Shown in pieces: positions 46,319 through 55,638 of a stretch of DNA of 64,000 bases. The translations under genes and the position numbers were made by a program. Source of the stretch: an uncultured Fusobacterium sp. (GTDB lineage: Bacteria; Fusobacteriota; Fusobacteriia; Fusobacteriales; Fusobacteriaceae); NCBI GenBank assembly GCA_900542625.1, contig UQOH01000001.1:46639-110638 (forward strand), given 5' to 3'. The notes under the pieces were generated by a model. That model was not told where the DNA came from. It was given only the letters and a program-made list of their open reading frames with translations, and searched no databases. Each line of letters starts with the position of its first letter. Position 1 is the first letter of the stretch.

Positions 46319-46468
46319 GTCGATAAAATAAAAAGTGAAATATATAAAAAAAGCATAATATGAATTTATAAAAAAGATAGTATATAAAGCTAATATATAT
46401 ATTTTAAATATTGTTTATTAATAGTGCAGTATGAGTAAAAAAAGTCTATAAAGAAAGAAAAAAATATG

Positions 46469-46497
46469 TTGACTAAAAGGAACTTCCGTAATATAAT
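46469..46497 (+). promoter_or_regulatory. Promoter of the gcd-gct-hgd operon
   Basis: TTGACT (46469-46474), 17 nt, TATAAT (46492-46497). The spacer contains GGAACTTCC (46479-46487), a further IclR-like palindrome absent from the sister promoter. Confidence 0.85.
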
Positions 46498-46511
46498 TCA
46501 AATATAAAAAC

Positions 46512-46537
46512 GGAATGCGTTCCACAATATGGAATTT
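46512..46537. promoter_or_regulatory. IclR-type operator 2
   Basis: GGAATGCGTTCC (46512-46523) and TGGAATTT (46530-46537), the same arrangement and distance from the -10 box as operator 1. Confidence 0.75.
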
Positions 46538-46558
46538 AAATTCAAGGGGGTGTTAGAA

Positions 46559-46843
46559 ATGTTTACTAGTAATGTTATGAGTATCGGAGAATCAATAATT
46601 ATATCTGGTCTGGGACTTACAATTGTTTTTATGGCCTTAGTTATACTTGCAGTTTTAATTTTGATATTCTCAAGAGTTTTTGAAGCAATAATTCCAAAAG
46701 AAGTACCTGTTAAAACTGAAGTTAAAAAGGCAGCAGAACCTAATAACGACGAAGAATACGCAGTTTTAGTTTCAGCTATCCACGAAGAAATGAGATCTTT
46801 AAAAGGTAAGTTTAGAATTACTTCAATAAAAGAAGTTAAATAG
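46559..46843 (+). CDS. gcdD: Glutaconyl-CoA decarboxylase delta subunit (OadG family)
   Basis: A 94-residue subunit with one N-terminal membrane helix (IIISGLGLTIVFMALVILAVLILIF) and a charged cytoplasmic tail. This is the form of OadG/GcdD, which anchors and assembles the sodium-pumping decarboxylase. The frame is open from 46529, but AAGGGGG before ATG 46559 sets the start. First gene of the operon; biotin carrier follows. Confidence 0.88.
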   Translation: MFTSNVMSIGESIIISGLGLTIVFMALVILAVLILIFSRVFEAIIPKEVPVKTEVKKAAEPNNDEEYAVLVSAIHEEMRSLKGKFRITSIKEVK

Positions 46844-46894
46844 TTTGTAAAAAAATTAAAAAATAAAATTTAAAAAAGGAAGGGATTATAAATT

Positions 46895-47341
46895 ATGAAA
46901 TATGTAGCAACTTTAAACGGAAAAAGATATGAAGTGGAAATTGAAAGAGTTGATGAGTACAGACCATTAACAGCAGCAGAAATCGCATCAGGAGTTTCAG
47001 CTCCAGTTAAACCAGTAGTAGCAGCTCCAGTAGAAAAAGCAGCACCTGCACCAGCTCCAGTAGCAGCAGCACCTGCAGCTCCTGCTCCAACACCTGCACC
47101 AGCAGCAGCTCCTGCAGCAAGCGGAAGCGGAGAAACTGTAGTAAGTCCATTACCTGGAACAGTATTAGACGTTAAAGTAAACGTTGGAGATTCAGTTAAA
47201 CTTGGACAAGTTGTTGTTATACTAGAAGCAATGAAAATGGAAACTGAAGTAGTTGCAGGTTGTGACGGAGTAGTAGAATCAATTTTAATCAAAAAAGGCG
47301 ATGCAGTAGACACAGATGCGGCTTTAGTTGTCCTTAAATAG
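46895..47341 (+). CDS. gcdC: Glutaconyl-CoA decarboxylase biotin carrier, gamma subunit
   Basis: A 148-residue biotin carboxyl carrier protein. N-terminal domain (about 1-30), a flexible Ala/Pro linker (about 40-75), and a biotinyl domain with EAMKMET (biotin-Lys114). It shuttles the carboxyl group from GcdA to the membrane pump GcdB. The Ala-rich linker creates a long open antisense frame that is not a gene. Confidence 0.93.
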   Translation: MKYVATLNGKRYEVEIERVDEYRPLTAAEIASGVSAPVKPVVAAPVEKAAPAPAPVAAAPAAPAPTPAPAAAPAASGSGETVVSPLPGTVLDVKVNVGDSVKLGQVVVILEAMKMETEVVAGCDGVVESILIKKGDAVDTDAALVVLK

Positions 47342-47352
47342 GGAGGGAGAAA

Positions 47353-48492
47353 ATGAATTTCTTTTCAGTATTAAAAGGATTACTGCTTGAATCTGGGTTT
47401 ATAGCAATGACTTGGCAGGAAGCAGTAATGATATTAGTATCATGTATCCTAGTTTATTTAGCAATAGTTAAAAAGTTTGAACCGTTATTACTTTTACCAA
47501 TAGCTTTTGGAATGTTCTTAGCTAACTTACCTATGGCTGGTTTAATGAAAGAGGCTGAGCCTTGGTATTCATCTGGAATATTACAAATTATATACAAGGG
47601 AGTTAAGAGTAGCTTATTCCCATGTTTAATATTCATGTGTGTTGGAGCAATGACAGACTTCGGTCCATTAATTGCAAACCCAATCAGTTTATTATTAGGA
47701 GCAGCAGCTCAATTTGGAATTTACATTGCGTTTATGCTTGCTAATGCTACTGGATTATTTACTCCAGGAGAAGCAGCAGCAATCGGTATCATCGGTGGAG
47801 CAGACGGACCAACAGCTATTTATATAGCTAACAACCTTGCACCACAATTAGTTGCACCAATTGCCGTAGCAGCTTATTCATATATGGCTCTTATTCCATT
47901 AATTCAGCCTCCAATTATGAGACTGTTAACAACAGAAAAAGAAAGAAAAATTAAAATGGGACAACTTAGAAAAATAAGTAAAGCTGAAAAAATAGCTTTC
48001 CCAATAATAGTAACTTTATTCTGTTCTTTATTACTTCCATCAGTAGCTCCATTAATCGGTATGTTAATGTATGGAAACATAATGAGAGAATCAGGAGTTG
48101 TAGCACGTCTTTCTGATACAGCTCAAAACGCTTTATGTAACATAGTTACAATTCTTTTAGGACTATCAGTTGGAGCAACTGCAAATGGAACAATATTCCT
48201 ACGTACTCAAACATTAGCAATAGTTGCTATGGGACTTACAGCATTTGCTTTCTCAACAGCTGGAGGAGTTCTTTTAGGAAAATTATTATGTTTAATAACT
48301 GGTGGAAAAATAAATCCATTAATCGGATCAGCTGGAGTATCAGCAGTTCCAATGGCAGCTCGTGTTGCTCAAGTAGAAGGAGCAAAAGCTAACCCAACTA
48401 ACTTCTTATTAATGCATGCTATGGGACCAAACGTAGCAGGAGTTATCGGATCAGCAGTTGCAGCCGGATTCTTTATGATAATATTTAAATAA
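47353..48492 (+). CDS. gcdB: Glutaconyl-CoA decarboxylase beta subunit (Na+ pump)
   Basis: A 379-residue OadB-family membrane protein. Motif [19 protein letters not shown] contains the Asp essential for Na+ transport in the family, and a second region [13 protein letters not shown] is also conserved. It decarboxylates carboxybiotin and exports Na+. AGGGAGG before the ATG; 11 nt after gcdC. Confidence 0.94.
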   Translation: MNFFSVLKGLLLESGFIAMTWQEAVMILVSCILVYLAIVKKFEPLLLLPIAFGMFLANLPMAGLMKEAEPWYSSGILQIIYKGVKSSLFPCLIFMCVGAMTDFGPLIANPISLLLGAAAQFGIYIAFMLANATGLFTPGEAAAIGIIGGADGPTAIYIANNLAPQLVAPIAVAAYSYMALIPLIQPPIMRLLTTEKERKIKMGQLRKISKAEKIAFPIIVTLFCSLLLPSVAPLIGMLMYGNIMRESGVVARLSDTAQNALCNIVTILLGLSVGATANGTIFLRTQTLAIVAMGLTAFAFSTAGGVLLGKLLCLITGGKINPLIGSAGVSAVPMAARVAQVEGAKANPTNFLLMHAMGPNVAGVIGSAVAAGFFMIIFK

Positions 48493-48545
48493 AAATTAAG
48501 TTTAAGTAAAATAAAAACAATAATAGACAGGGGAGGTTTTTAACT

Positions 48546-49502
48546 GTGAGTAAAGTATGTTCATTATCAGAAGCAGTTTCAAAATTTGTAAAAAGTGGTG
48601 ACCATATAGTAATCGGAGGTTTTACAACAAATAGAAAACCTTATGCATTAGTATATGAAATCTTAAGACAAGGACTTAAAGACTTTGTTGGTGAAGGTGG
48701 TCCTGCTGGTGGAGATTGGGATATGCTGATAGGAGCCGACAGAGTAAAAGCTTATATTAACTGTTACACTGCCAACTCTGGAGTAACAAACGTTTCTAGA
48801 CGTTTCAGAGAATACTATGAAAAAGGTAAACTTCATATGGAAGATTACTCTCAAGACGTTATTATGCTTATGCTTCACGCAGCATCTTTAGGATTACCTT
48901 ATTTACCAGTTCGTTTAATGATGGGAACTGACTTAGTAAACAAATGGGGAATCAGCAAAGAAGTACGTCAAACAATAGATAAATTACCAAACGATAAATT
49001 TGTATATGTAGATAATCCATTTAACCCAGGAGAAAAAGTAGTAGCTGTACCAGTTCCAAAAATTGACGTAGCAGTTATCCACGTTCAAAAAGCATCTCCA
49101 GATGGAACTTGTTCTATCATAGGTGACGAATTCCACGACGTTGACATCGCTATTGCAGCAAAACACTGTATAGTTACTTGTGAAGAGTTAGTAAGCAACG
49201 AAGAAATTCGTTTAGATCCTACTAAAAACTCTATTCCATGTTTCTGCGTAGACGCTGTTGTTCATGCACCATATGGAGCACACCCTAGCCAATGTTATGG
49301 ATACTATGACTATGACAACGCATTCTTCAAAATGTATGACGTAGTAAGTAAAACTCAAGAAGACTTCGATAAATTCTTAGACGAATGGGTTTACGGTGTA
49401 GAAAATCATGAGGCATACCTAAATAAATTAGGTGCAACTCGTTTATTAGATTTAAGAGTAGTTCCTGGATTAGGATACGCTTCTAAAAAAGTTGGAAAAT
49501 AA
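48546..49502 (+). CDS. gctA: Glutaconate CoA-transferase subunit A
   Basis: A 318-residue alpha subunit of family I CoA-transferase. Motifs SGDHIVIGGFTTNRKPYAL, GPAGGDWDMLIGA and PVPKIDVAVIHVQKASPDG. With GctB it makes (R)-2-hydroxyglutaryl-CoA from acetyl-CoA or glutaconyl-CoA. GTG start behind GGGGAGG. Use of CGT and C-ending codons marks high expression. Confidence 0.94.
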   Translation: MSKVCSLSEAVSKFVKSGDHIVIGGFTTNRKPYALVYEILRQGLKDFVGEGGPAGGDWDMLIGADRVKAYINCYTANSGVTNVSRRFREYYEKGKLHMEDYSQDVIMLMLHAASLGLPYLPVRLMMGTDLVNKWGISKEVRQTIDKLPNDKFVYVDNPFNPGEKVVAVPVPKIDVAVIHVQKASPDGTCSIIGDEFHDVDIAIAAKHCIVTCEELVSNEEIRLDPTKNSIPCFCVDAVVHAPYGAHPSQCYGYYDYDNAFFKMYDVVSKTQEDFDKFLDEWVYGVENHEAYLNKLGATRLLDLRVVPGLGYASKKVGK

Positions 49503-49530
49503 AAAACACGGAAAAGGAGTGAAATAAAGA

Positions 49531-50331
49531 ATGGCTGATTACACTAAATATACAAATAAAGAAATGCAAGCAGTTACAATTGCAAAACAAATTAAAAACG
49601 GGCAAGTAGTTATCGTTGGAACAGGTCTTCCTCTAATCGGAGCATCTGTTGCAAAAAGAGTATTTGCACCTGAATGTAATATAATAGTAGAAAGCGGACT
49701 TATGGATTGTAATCCAATAGAAGTTCCACGTAGTGTTGGAGACAACCGTTTCATGGCTCACTGTGGAGTACAATGGCCAAACGTTCGTTTCATAGGATTC
49801 GAAGCTAATGAATGGTTACACGATTCTGAAAGATTAGTTGCTTTCATAGGAGGAGCTCAAATAGACCCTTATGGAAACGTTAACTCAACTTCAATTGGAG
49901 ATTACCATCATCCAAAAACTCGTTTCACTGGTAGTGGAGGAGCAAACGGAATTGCAACTTACTCTAATACAATAATAATGATGCAGCACGAAAAACGTCG
50001 TTTCATAGACAAAGTTGACTATATAACAAGTCCAGGATGGATGGATGGACCAGGAGGAAGAGAAAGAGTTGGACTTCCTGGAAACAGAGGACCAATAATG
50101 GTTGTTACAGATAGAGGAATCTTAAAATTCGACGAAGAAACTAAACGTATGTATCTAGCTGGGTACTATCCAACTTCATCTCCAGAAGATGTATTAGAGA
50201 ACACAGGATTTGATATAGATGTATCAAGAGCTGTATTATTAGAAGCTCCAGATCCAGAAGTTATTCGTATGATTCGTGAAGAGATCGACCCTGGACAAGC
50301 ATTTATAAAAGTTCCAGTAGAAGAAAAATAA
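49531..50331 (+). CDS. gctB: Glutaconate CoA-transferase subunit B
   Basis: A 266-residue beta subunit. Catalytic Glu54 in IIVESGLMDC, the position of the glutamate that forms the CoA thioester in the Acidaminococcus enzyme. FTGSGGANGIATYSN is also typical. It follows gctA by 28 nt. Confidence 0.94.
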   Translation: MADYTKYTNKEMQAVTIAKQIKNGQVVIVGTGLPLIGASVAKRVFAPECNIIVESGLMDCNPIEVPRSVGDNRFMAHCGVQWPNVRFIGFEANEWLHDSERLVAFIGGAQIDPYGNVNSTSIGDYHHPKTRFTGSGGANGIATYSNTIIMMQHEKRRFIDKVDYITSPGWMDGPGGRERVGLPGNRGPIMVVTDRGILKFDEETKRMYLAGYYPTSSPEDVLENTGFDIDVSRAVLLEAPDPEVIRMIREEIDPGQAFIKVPVEEK

Positions 50332-50350
50332 TTAAAATTTAATAAAAAGA

Positions 50351-50399
50351 ATAAACAAGCACAAAAAACGGAGGTAGAAGTCCGTTTGTGCTTGTTTAT
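50351..50399 (+). other. Intercistronic hairpin between gctB and gcdA
   Basis: Long stem 50351-50372 / 50381-50399 with an AAA bulge and an 8-nt loop. No T-run follows. Likely tunes stoichiometry or mRNA stability within the operon, or causes partial termination. Confidence 0.65.
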
Positions 50400-50443
50400 A
50401 TAGACATAAGCTTTGTAAATATAAAAATTTCAGGAGGAAAAAA

Positions 50444-52201
50444 ATGGGTCAATATTCAATGCCTAAATATTTTCAAAATATGCCAACAGTAGGAAAAGGA
50501 CTTGCTGCAAAGAATGCAGATAACGAAGCTAGCTTAAGAGCAGTTGAAGAGGAATTAACAAAGTTAATAAAAGAAATTCAAGCAGAAGGTCGTCCTGACG
50601 AATCAATGAACAAAGTAGGACAAATGACAGCTTTACAACGTGTAAACGCTTTAGTTGACAAAGGAACTTGGTGTCCTTTAAACAGCTTATTCAACCCTGA
50701 AGGAAACTCTAACGGATCAACTAGTATAGTTAAAGGTCTTGGACGTATCAATGGAAAATGGGCTGTTGTAGTTGCTTCAGACAACAAAAAGAAAGCAGGA
50801 GCATGGGTTGCTGGACAAGCTGAAAACCTATTAAGAGCTTCTGATACAGCTAAATGCTTAAATATACCTTTAGTATATGTATTACAATGTAGTGGAGTAG
50901 ATTTCCCTGAACAGGAAAAAGTTTATCCTAACCGTCGTGGTGGAGGAACTCCATTCTTCAGAAATGCTGAACTTCAACAATTAGGAATTCCAGTAATCGT
51001 AGGAATCTACGGAACTAACCCAGCTGGTGGAGGATACCACAGTATCAGTCCTACTATCCTTGTAGCTCACCAAAAAGCTAATATGGCAGTTGGAGGAGCA
51101 GGAATCCTTGGAGGAATGAATCCTAAAGGATTTATAGATATGGAAGGTGCAGAACAAATAGCTGAAATGGTTGAAAAATCAGGAAAACAAACTCCTCCAG
51201 GATCAGTATCAGTTCACTTTGGTGAAACTGGATTCTTCAGAGAAGTTTATGCAGAAGAAATGGGTGTTATAGAAGGAATTAAAAAATACATTGATATGCT
51301 TCCAGCTTACAACGTTGATTTCTTCCGTGTTGCTGATGCTGTTCAACCTGCATTACCAGCAGATGATTTATATTCAATCATCCCTATGAACCAAAAGAAA
51401 ACTTATGACATTTACGAAGTAATCGGACGTTTATTTGACGGAAGTGAATTTGCTGAATACAGAAAAGGTTACGGTCCAGAAATCGTAGCTGGTATAGCTA
51501 AAGTAAACGGATTATTAGTAGGAGTTATAGGAAACGTTCAAGGATTCTTAATGAAATATCCTGAATATAAAGAAAATTCTATCGGAATTGGTGGAAAATT
51601 ATACCGTCAAGGTCTAATAAAAATGAACGAATTTGTAACTATGTGTGGAAGAGATAAACTTCCTATCGTTTGGTTACAAGATACAACAGGTATCGACGTA
51701 GGAGACGACGCAGAAAAGGCAGAATTACTAGGATTAGGACAATCTCTAATCTACTCTATTGAAAACTCTAAAGTTCCTCAATTAGAAGTAATTTTAAGAA
51801 AAGGATCTGCAGCTGCTCACTATGTATTAGGAGGACCACAAGGAAACAACACTAACGCATTCTCTATTGGAACTGCAGCAACTGAAATCTATGTAATGCC
51901 TGGAGAAACTGCTGCTTCAGCAATGTACTCTAGAACTCTTGCAAAAGATAAGAAAGCAGGAAAAGATTTACAGCCTACAATAGACAAAATGAACCAAATG
52001 ATCGAAGACTTCACAACTAAGTCTAGACCTAAGTTCTGTGCTGAAAAAGGAATGGTAGATGAAATAGTAGACTTAACAAGCATCCGTGCTTATATGGAAG
52101 CATTCGTTGAATCAGCTTACCAAAATCCAAAATCTATCTGTGCATTCCATCAAATGCTAACACCTAGAGCAATCAGAGAATTTGAAAGTTTAAAAAAATA
52201 A
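50444..52201 (+). CDS. gcdA: Glutaconyl-CoA decarboxylase alpha subunit (carboxyltransferase)
   Basis: A 585-residue biotin-dependent carboxyltransferase, close in length to Acidaminococcus GcdA. It has two crotonase-like halves; conserved stretches include YPNRRGGGTPFFRNAE, GTNPAGGGYHSISPT, GGAGILGGMNPKG and LGGPQGNNTNAFSIGTAATE. It moves the carboxyl of glutaconyl-CoA to biotin on GcdC, yielding crotonyl-CoA. Its start MGQYSMPKYFQNMP resembles the known enzymes. Confidence 0.96.
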   Translation: MGQYSMPKYFQNMPTVGKGLAAKNADNEASLRAVEEELTKLIKEIQAEGRPDESMNKVGQMTALQRVNALVDKGTWCPLNSLFNPEGNSNGSTSIVKGLGRINGKWAVVVASDNKKKAGAWVAGQAENLLRASDTAKCLNIPLVYVLQCSGVDFPEQEKVYPNRRGGGTPFFRNAELQQLGIPVIVGIYGTNPAGGGYHSISPTILVAHQKANMAVGGAGILGGMNPKGFIDMEGAEQIAEMVEKSGKQTPPGSVSVHFGETGFFREVYAEEMGVIEGIKKYIDMLPAYNVDFFRVADAVQPALPADDLYSIIPMNQKKTYDIYEVIGRLFDGSEFAEYRKGYGPEIVAGIAKVNGLLVGVIGNVQGFLMKYPEYKENSIGIGGKLYRQGLIKMNEFVTMCGRDKLPIVWLQDTTGIDVGDDAEKAELLGLGQSLIYSIENSKVPQLEVILRKGSAAAHYVLGGPQGNNTNAFSIGTAATEIYVMPGETAASAMYSRTLAKDKKAGKDLQPTIDKMNQMIEDFTTKSRPKFCAEKGMVDEIVDLTSIRAYMEAFVESAYQNPKSICAFHQMLTPRAIREFESLKK

Positions 52202-52271
52202 TAAATAACATAAAAATTTGAAAAATCTAAAATAGGGAAAAGATGTAGTTATTATTTAAAGAATAATTTTT

Positions 52272-52303
52272 TATTGGTTGGGGTTATTTTATCCCAACCA
52301 ATA
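52272..52303 (+). other. Intercistronic hairpin between gcdA and the second gltS
   Basis: TATTGGTTGGG (52272-52282) / CCCAACCAATA (52293-52303), 11 perfect pairs, 10-nt loop, no T-run. Second such element in the operon. Confidence 0.68.
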
Positions 52304-52326
52304 GTACATCATATTGGGGGGACTAA

Positions 52327-53529
52327 ATGCTTATTTTAAAATTAGATATATTTCAATCACTACTAATAACAGTTTTATTAATATACTTTGGAAAATACGT
52401 TAGAAATCTATTTCCAATACTAAAAAAATATTGTATTCCATCAGCAGTTGTTGGAGGGTTATCATTTGCTATTTTAACTTGTATTCTATACAAAATGGGA
52501 ATAGCTGAAGTTAAATTTGATATAAAAGTAACTAACCAGTTATTCTATTGTGTATTCTTTGCAGCAAGCGGAACATCAGCAGGTCTTGCATTGTTGAAAA
52601 AAGGTGGAAAATTAGTTGCTATCTTTACTGTGTTGGCAGCAGTTCTGGCTTTCTTACAAAATGCAGTGGCAGTTTCATTAGGAAAAGTATTAGGTGTTGC
52701 TCCGTTAATAGCTTTAATGACAGGTTCTATACCAATGACAGGAGGACATGGAAATGCAGCATCTTTTGCTCCTGTAGCTGAATCTTTCGGTGCAGTGGGA
52801 GCTATGGAAGTTGCAGTTGCAGCAGCAACATTCGGACTAATTTCCGGAAGTATTATTGGAGGACCAATAGGAAACAGATTAGTACAAAAATATAATCTAA
52901 AATATGATAATTTAGATGCAGGGGATTTAGGTGTTGAAGCAGCACAGAAATTCTTTGTAGACAAAGAAAGATCACTTAATGCAGTTTGTCTTATGTTCGT
53001 AGCAACTGGAATAGGGTCAATTTTATTTGCAATATTAAAAGTTGTTCTTCCAGGGGTAACTCTTCCAATCCATGTATTATGTATGTTTGGTGGATTAATG
53101 ATAAGACTTGGATTTGACGCAACAGGACATGAAGATGAAGCACTTTATGAATCTATGGATATAGTTGGAGAAATTTCTCTTGCAATGTTCGTAACAATGT
53201 CAATTATGAGTATGAAATTATGGCAGTTAGCAGATCTTGCTATTCCAATGGTAATACTTCTATTGGCACAAGTTCTTCTTGCATACTTATTCTGTACTCA
53301 ATTAACATTCAGACTGTTAGGTAAAAATTATGATGCAGCTGTAATGGCAGTAGGACATACAGGATTTGGTCTTGGAGCAGTTCCAGTATCAATGGCAACA
53401 ATGAAGAGTGTGTGTGACAAATATGCTTATTCAAAATTAGCTTTCTTTGTAGTGCCCGTAATAGGTGGATTAATAAGTAACTTTACAAATGCAGCAATAA
53501 TAACTATGTTCTTGAATATGTGCAAATAA
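52327..53529 (+). CDS. gltS: Sodium/glutamate symporter, second copy
   Basis: A 400-residue GltS-family carrier with PMTGGHGNAASFAPV and AVGHTGFGLGAVPVSMATM, aligned with the first copy but clearly diverged (for example SIPMTGG versus SIPLTGG). It sits between gcdA and hgdC inside the pathway operon, so it may carry glutamate under inducing conditions or a related acid such as 2-hydroxyglutarate or glutaconate. Substrate is inferred. Confidence 0.88.
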   Translation: MLILKLDIFQSLLITVLLIYFGKYVRNLFPILKKYCIPSAVVGGLSFAILTCILYKMGIAEVKFDIKVTNQLFYCVFFAASGTSAGLALLKKGGKLVAIFTVLAAVLAFLQNAVAVSLGKVLGVAPLIALMTGSIPMTGGHGNAASFAPVAESFGAVGAMEVAVAAATFGLISGSIIGGPIGNRLVQKYNLKYDNLDAGDLGVEAAQKFFVDKERSLNAVCLMFVATGIGSILFAILKVVLPGVTLPIHVLCMFGGLMIRLGFDATGHEDEALYESMDIVGEISLAMFVTMSIMSMKLWQLADLAIPMVILLLAQVLLAYLFCTQLTFRLLGKNYDAAVMAVGHTGFGLGAVPVSMATMKSVCDKYAYSKLAFFVVPVIGGLISNFTNAAIITMFLNMCK

Positions 53530-53573
53530 ATTTAAATTGATTAGATAAGAGAAATAAAATTTCGGAGGTAAGA

Positions 53574-54359
53574 ATGAGCGTTTATACAATGGGAATCGAC
53601 ATAGGATCTACAGCATCAAAAAGTGTAATTATGAAAGATGGAAAAGAAATCGTTTGTAAAGCATTAATTGATGTAGGGGCAGGAACAAGCGGACCTGGTA
53701 GAGTAATTGAAGAAATCCTTGAAAAAAGCGGAATGAAAAAAGAAGACATGGCATGTGTTCTGGCAACAGGATACGGACGTAACTCTTTATTAGATCTCGC
53801 TGATTATCAAATGAGTGAGCTAAGCTGTCATGCTAAAGGTGCTCATTATTTATTTCCAAATGTCCGTACAGTAATTGATATTGGCGGACAGGATGTAAAA
53901 ATATTAAAAATAGGTGCAAACGGAATTTTAATGAACTTTGTAATGAACGATAAATGTGCAGCTGGAACAGGAAGATTCTTAGATGTAATGGCAAAAGTTC
54001 TTGAGGTTAAAGTAAGTGACCTTGAAAAATTGTCAGCAGAATCAACTAAAACAGTAAACATTAGTTCTACTTGTACTGTATTTGCTGAGTCTGAAGTTAT
54101 TTCTCAGCTTGCAAAAGCAACAGATAAAAGAGATATAATAAAAGGAATTCACAGATCAGTAGCAGGAAGAGTTGGAGGGCTTGCTAAAAGAATAGGATTA
54201 GAAAATGATCTTGTTATGACAGGTGGAGTTGCCCTTAACCATGGTGTTGTATCAGCTCTTGAGGAAGAGTTAAAGTTTAAAATATTAACTTCTCCATTAA
54301 CTCAATATACAGGAGCAATTGGAGCAGCATTATTTGCTTATCAAAAAGCAACAAAATAG
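53574..54359 (+). CDS. hgdC: (R)-2-hydroxyglutaryl-CoA dehydratase activator
   Basis: A 261-residue ASKHA-fold ATPase. GIDIGSTASKSVIMKDG phosphate loop, Cys128 (NDKCAAGTGRF) and Cys167 (SSTCTVFAESE), which in the homodimer hold one bridging [4Fe-4S] cluster, and VMTGGVALNHG. ATP hydrolysis drives one electron into HgdAB. It needs a low-potential donor; the fusion protein at 44718 is a candidate. Confidence 0.96.
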   Translation: MSVYTMGIDIGSTASKSVIMKDGKEIVCKALIDVGAGTSGPGRVIEEILEKSGMKKEDMACVLATGYGRNSLLDLADYQMSELSCHAKGAHYLFPNVRTVIDIGGQDVKILKIGANGILMNFVMNDKCAAGTGRFLDVMAKVLEVKVSDLEKLSAESTKTVNISSTCTVFAESEVISQLAKATDKRDIIKGIHRSVAGRVGGLAKRIGLENDLVMTGGVALNHGVVSALEEELKFKILTSPLTQYTGAIGAALFAYQKATK

Positions 54360-54393
54360 AAGCAGTAAAAATAAAAAAGGAGTGGAATAAAAC

Positions 54394-55638
54394 ATGAGCG
54401 AAGTAAATAAGCCAGTAGAAGAAAAAAAACCAGCTAAGGTTGTGCTTAGAGAATTAGTAGAAAGAGAAGTATATCAAGCAGCATGGGAAGCTAAAAAAAA
54501 TGGAGAGCCAGTAGGTTGGTCATCATCTAAATTCCCTTCTGAAATATGCGAAGCTTTAGGATTAAAACTAGTTTATCCTGAAAACCAAGCAGCAGCTATC
54601 GGAGCAAAACATGGTGGAGAAAGAATGTGTGAACATGCAGAAGCTATGGGATTTGACAACGATATCTGTGCTTATGCAAGAATCAACTTAGCATATGCAG
54701 CTGGATTCGAAGCAGAAGAAAAACCAATGCCTCAACCAGATTTCGTATTATGTTGTAACAACATCTGTAACTGTATGACAAAATGGTATGAAAACCTTGC
54801 TAGAATGCATAACATTCCATTAATCATGATAGACGTTCCATACAGCAATACAAAAGAAGTAAGCCAAGCTCAAGTAGATTACTTAAGAGGACAATTTGAT
54901 GACGCTATAGTACAATTAGAGAAAATAGCTGGTCGTAAAATGGATATGAAAAAATTTGAAGAAGCTTGTGAAAACGCTAACCGTTCAGCAAAAGCATGGT
55001 TAAAAGTATGTTCTTACTTACAATATAAACCATCTCCATTTGCTGGATTTGACTTATTCAACCACATGGCTGATATAGTAACAGCTCGTGCTAAAAAATC
55101 AACAGCTGAAGCTTTTGAGGCATTAGCAGAAGAATTAGAAGCAAACGTAAAAGCAAACAAATCAACTTGGAAATATGATGAAAACTACAGAATCATGTTT
55201 GAAGGAATCCCTTGTTGGCCACAATTACAAAAATTATTTGCACCATTAAAAGAAAAAGGAATCAACACAACAGCAGTTGTTTATGCACCTGCATTCGGAT
55301 TCGTTTACAACAACATGGACGAATTAATGAGAGCTTACTGTGTTGCACCTAACTCAGTTTGTCTTGAAAAAGGTGTTGAGTGGAGAGAAACTCTATGTAA
55401 AGAAAACCACGTAGACGGAATATTAGTTCACTACAACAGAAGCTGTAAACCATGGAGCGGATACATGCCTGAAATGGAAAGAAGATTCCGTAAAGATTTA
55501 GGAGTAGCAGTTGCAGGATTTGATGGTGACCAAGCTGACCCTAGAAACTTCTCTGACGAGCAATACAGAACTCGTGTTGAGGGATTATTCGAAGTAATGG
55601 AAGCAAACAGAGCTAAAAAAGAGGGAGGAGACAAATAA
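54394..55638 (+). CDS. hgdA: (R)-2-hydroxyglutaryl-CoA dehydratase subunit A
   Basis: A 414-residue dehydratase subunit, somewhat shorter than Acidaminococcus HgdA. Cluster-region cysteines are in VLCCNNICNCMTKWYENLAR; other family stretches are GGERMCEHAEAMGFDNDICAY and VHYNRSCKPWSGYM. With HgdB it removes water from 2-hydroxyglutaryl-CoA by a ketyl-radical route. AAGGAGTGG precedes the ATG; overlaps hgdB by one base. Confidence 0.95.
   Translation: MSEVNKPVEEKKPAKVVLRELVEREVYQAAWEAKKNGEPVGWSSSKFPSEICEALGLKLVYPENQAAAIGAKHGGERMCEHAEAMGFDNDICAYARINLAYAAGFEAEEKPMPQPDFVLCCNNICNCMTKWYENLARMHNIPLIMIDVPYSNTKEVSQAQVDYLRGQFDDAIVQLEKIAGRKMDMKKFEEACENANRSAKAWLKVCSYLQYKPSPFAGFDLFNHMADIVTARAKKSTAEAFEALAEELEANVKANKSTWKYDENYRIMFEGIPCWPQLQKLFAPLKEKGINTTAVVYAPAFGFVYNNMDELMRAYCVAPNSVCLEKGVEWRETLCKENHVDGILVHYNRSCKPWSGYMPEMERRFRKDLGVAVAGFDGDQADPRNFSDEQYRTRVEGLFEVMEANRAKKEGGDK

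Noticed and set aside
46479..46487. GGAACTTCC as an independent operator
   Set aside because: Not rejected as a possible extra half site, but too short and absent from the sister promoter, so not listed as a separate feature.
46870..47313. Ala/Gly-rich 147-codon ORF antisense to gcdC
   Set aside because: It is the complement of the Ala/Pro linker and biotin domain codons of gcdC; gcdC is certain, so this is a shadow.
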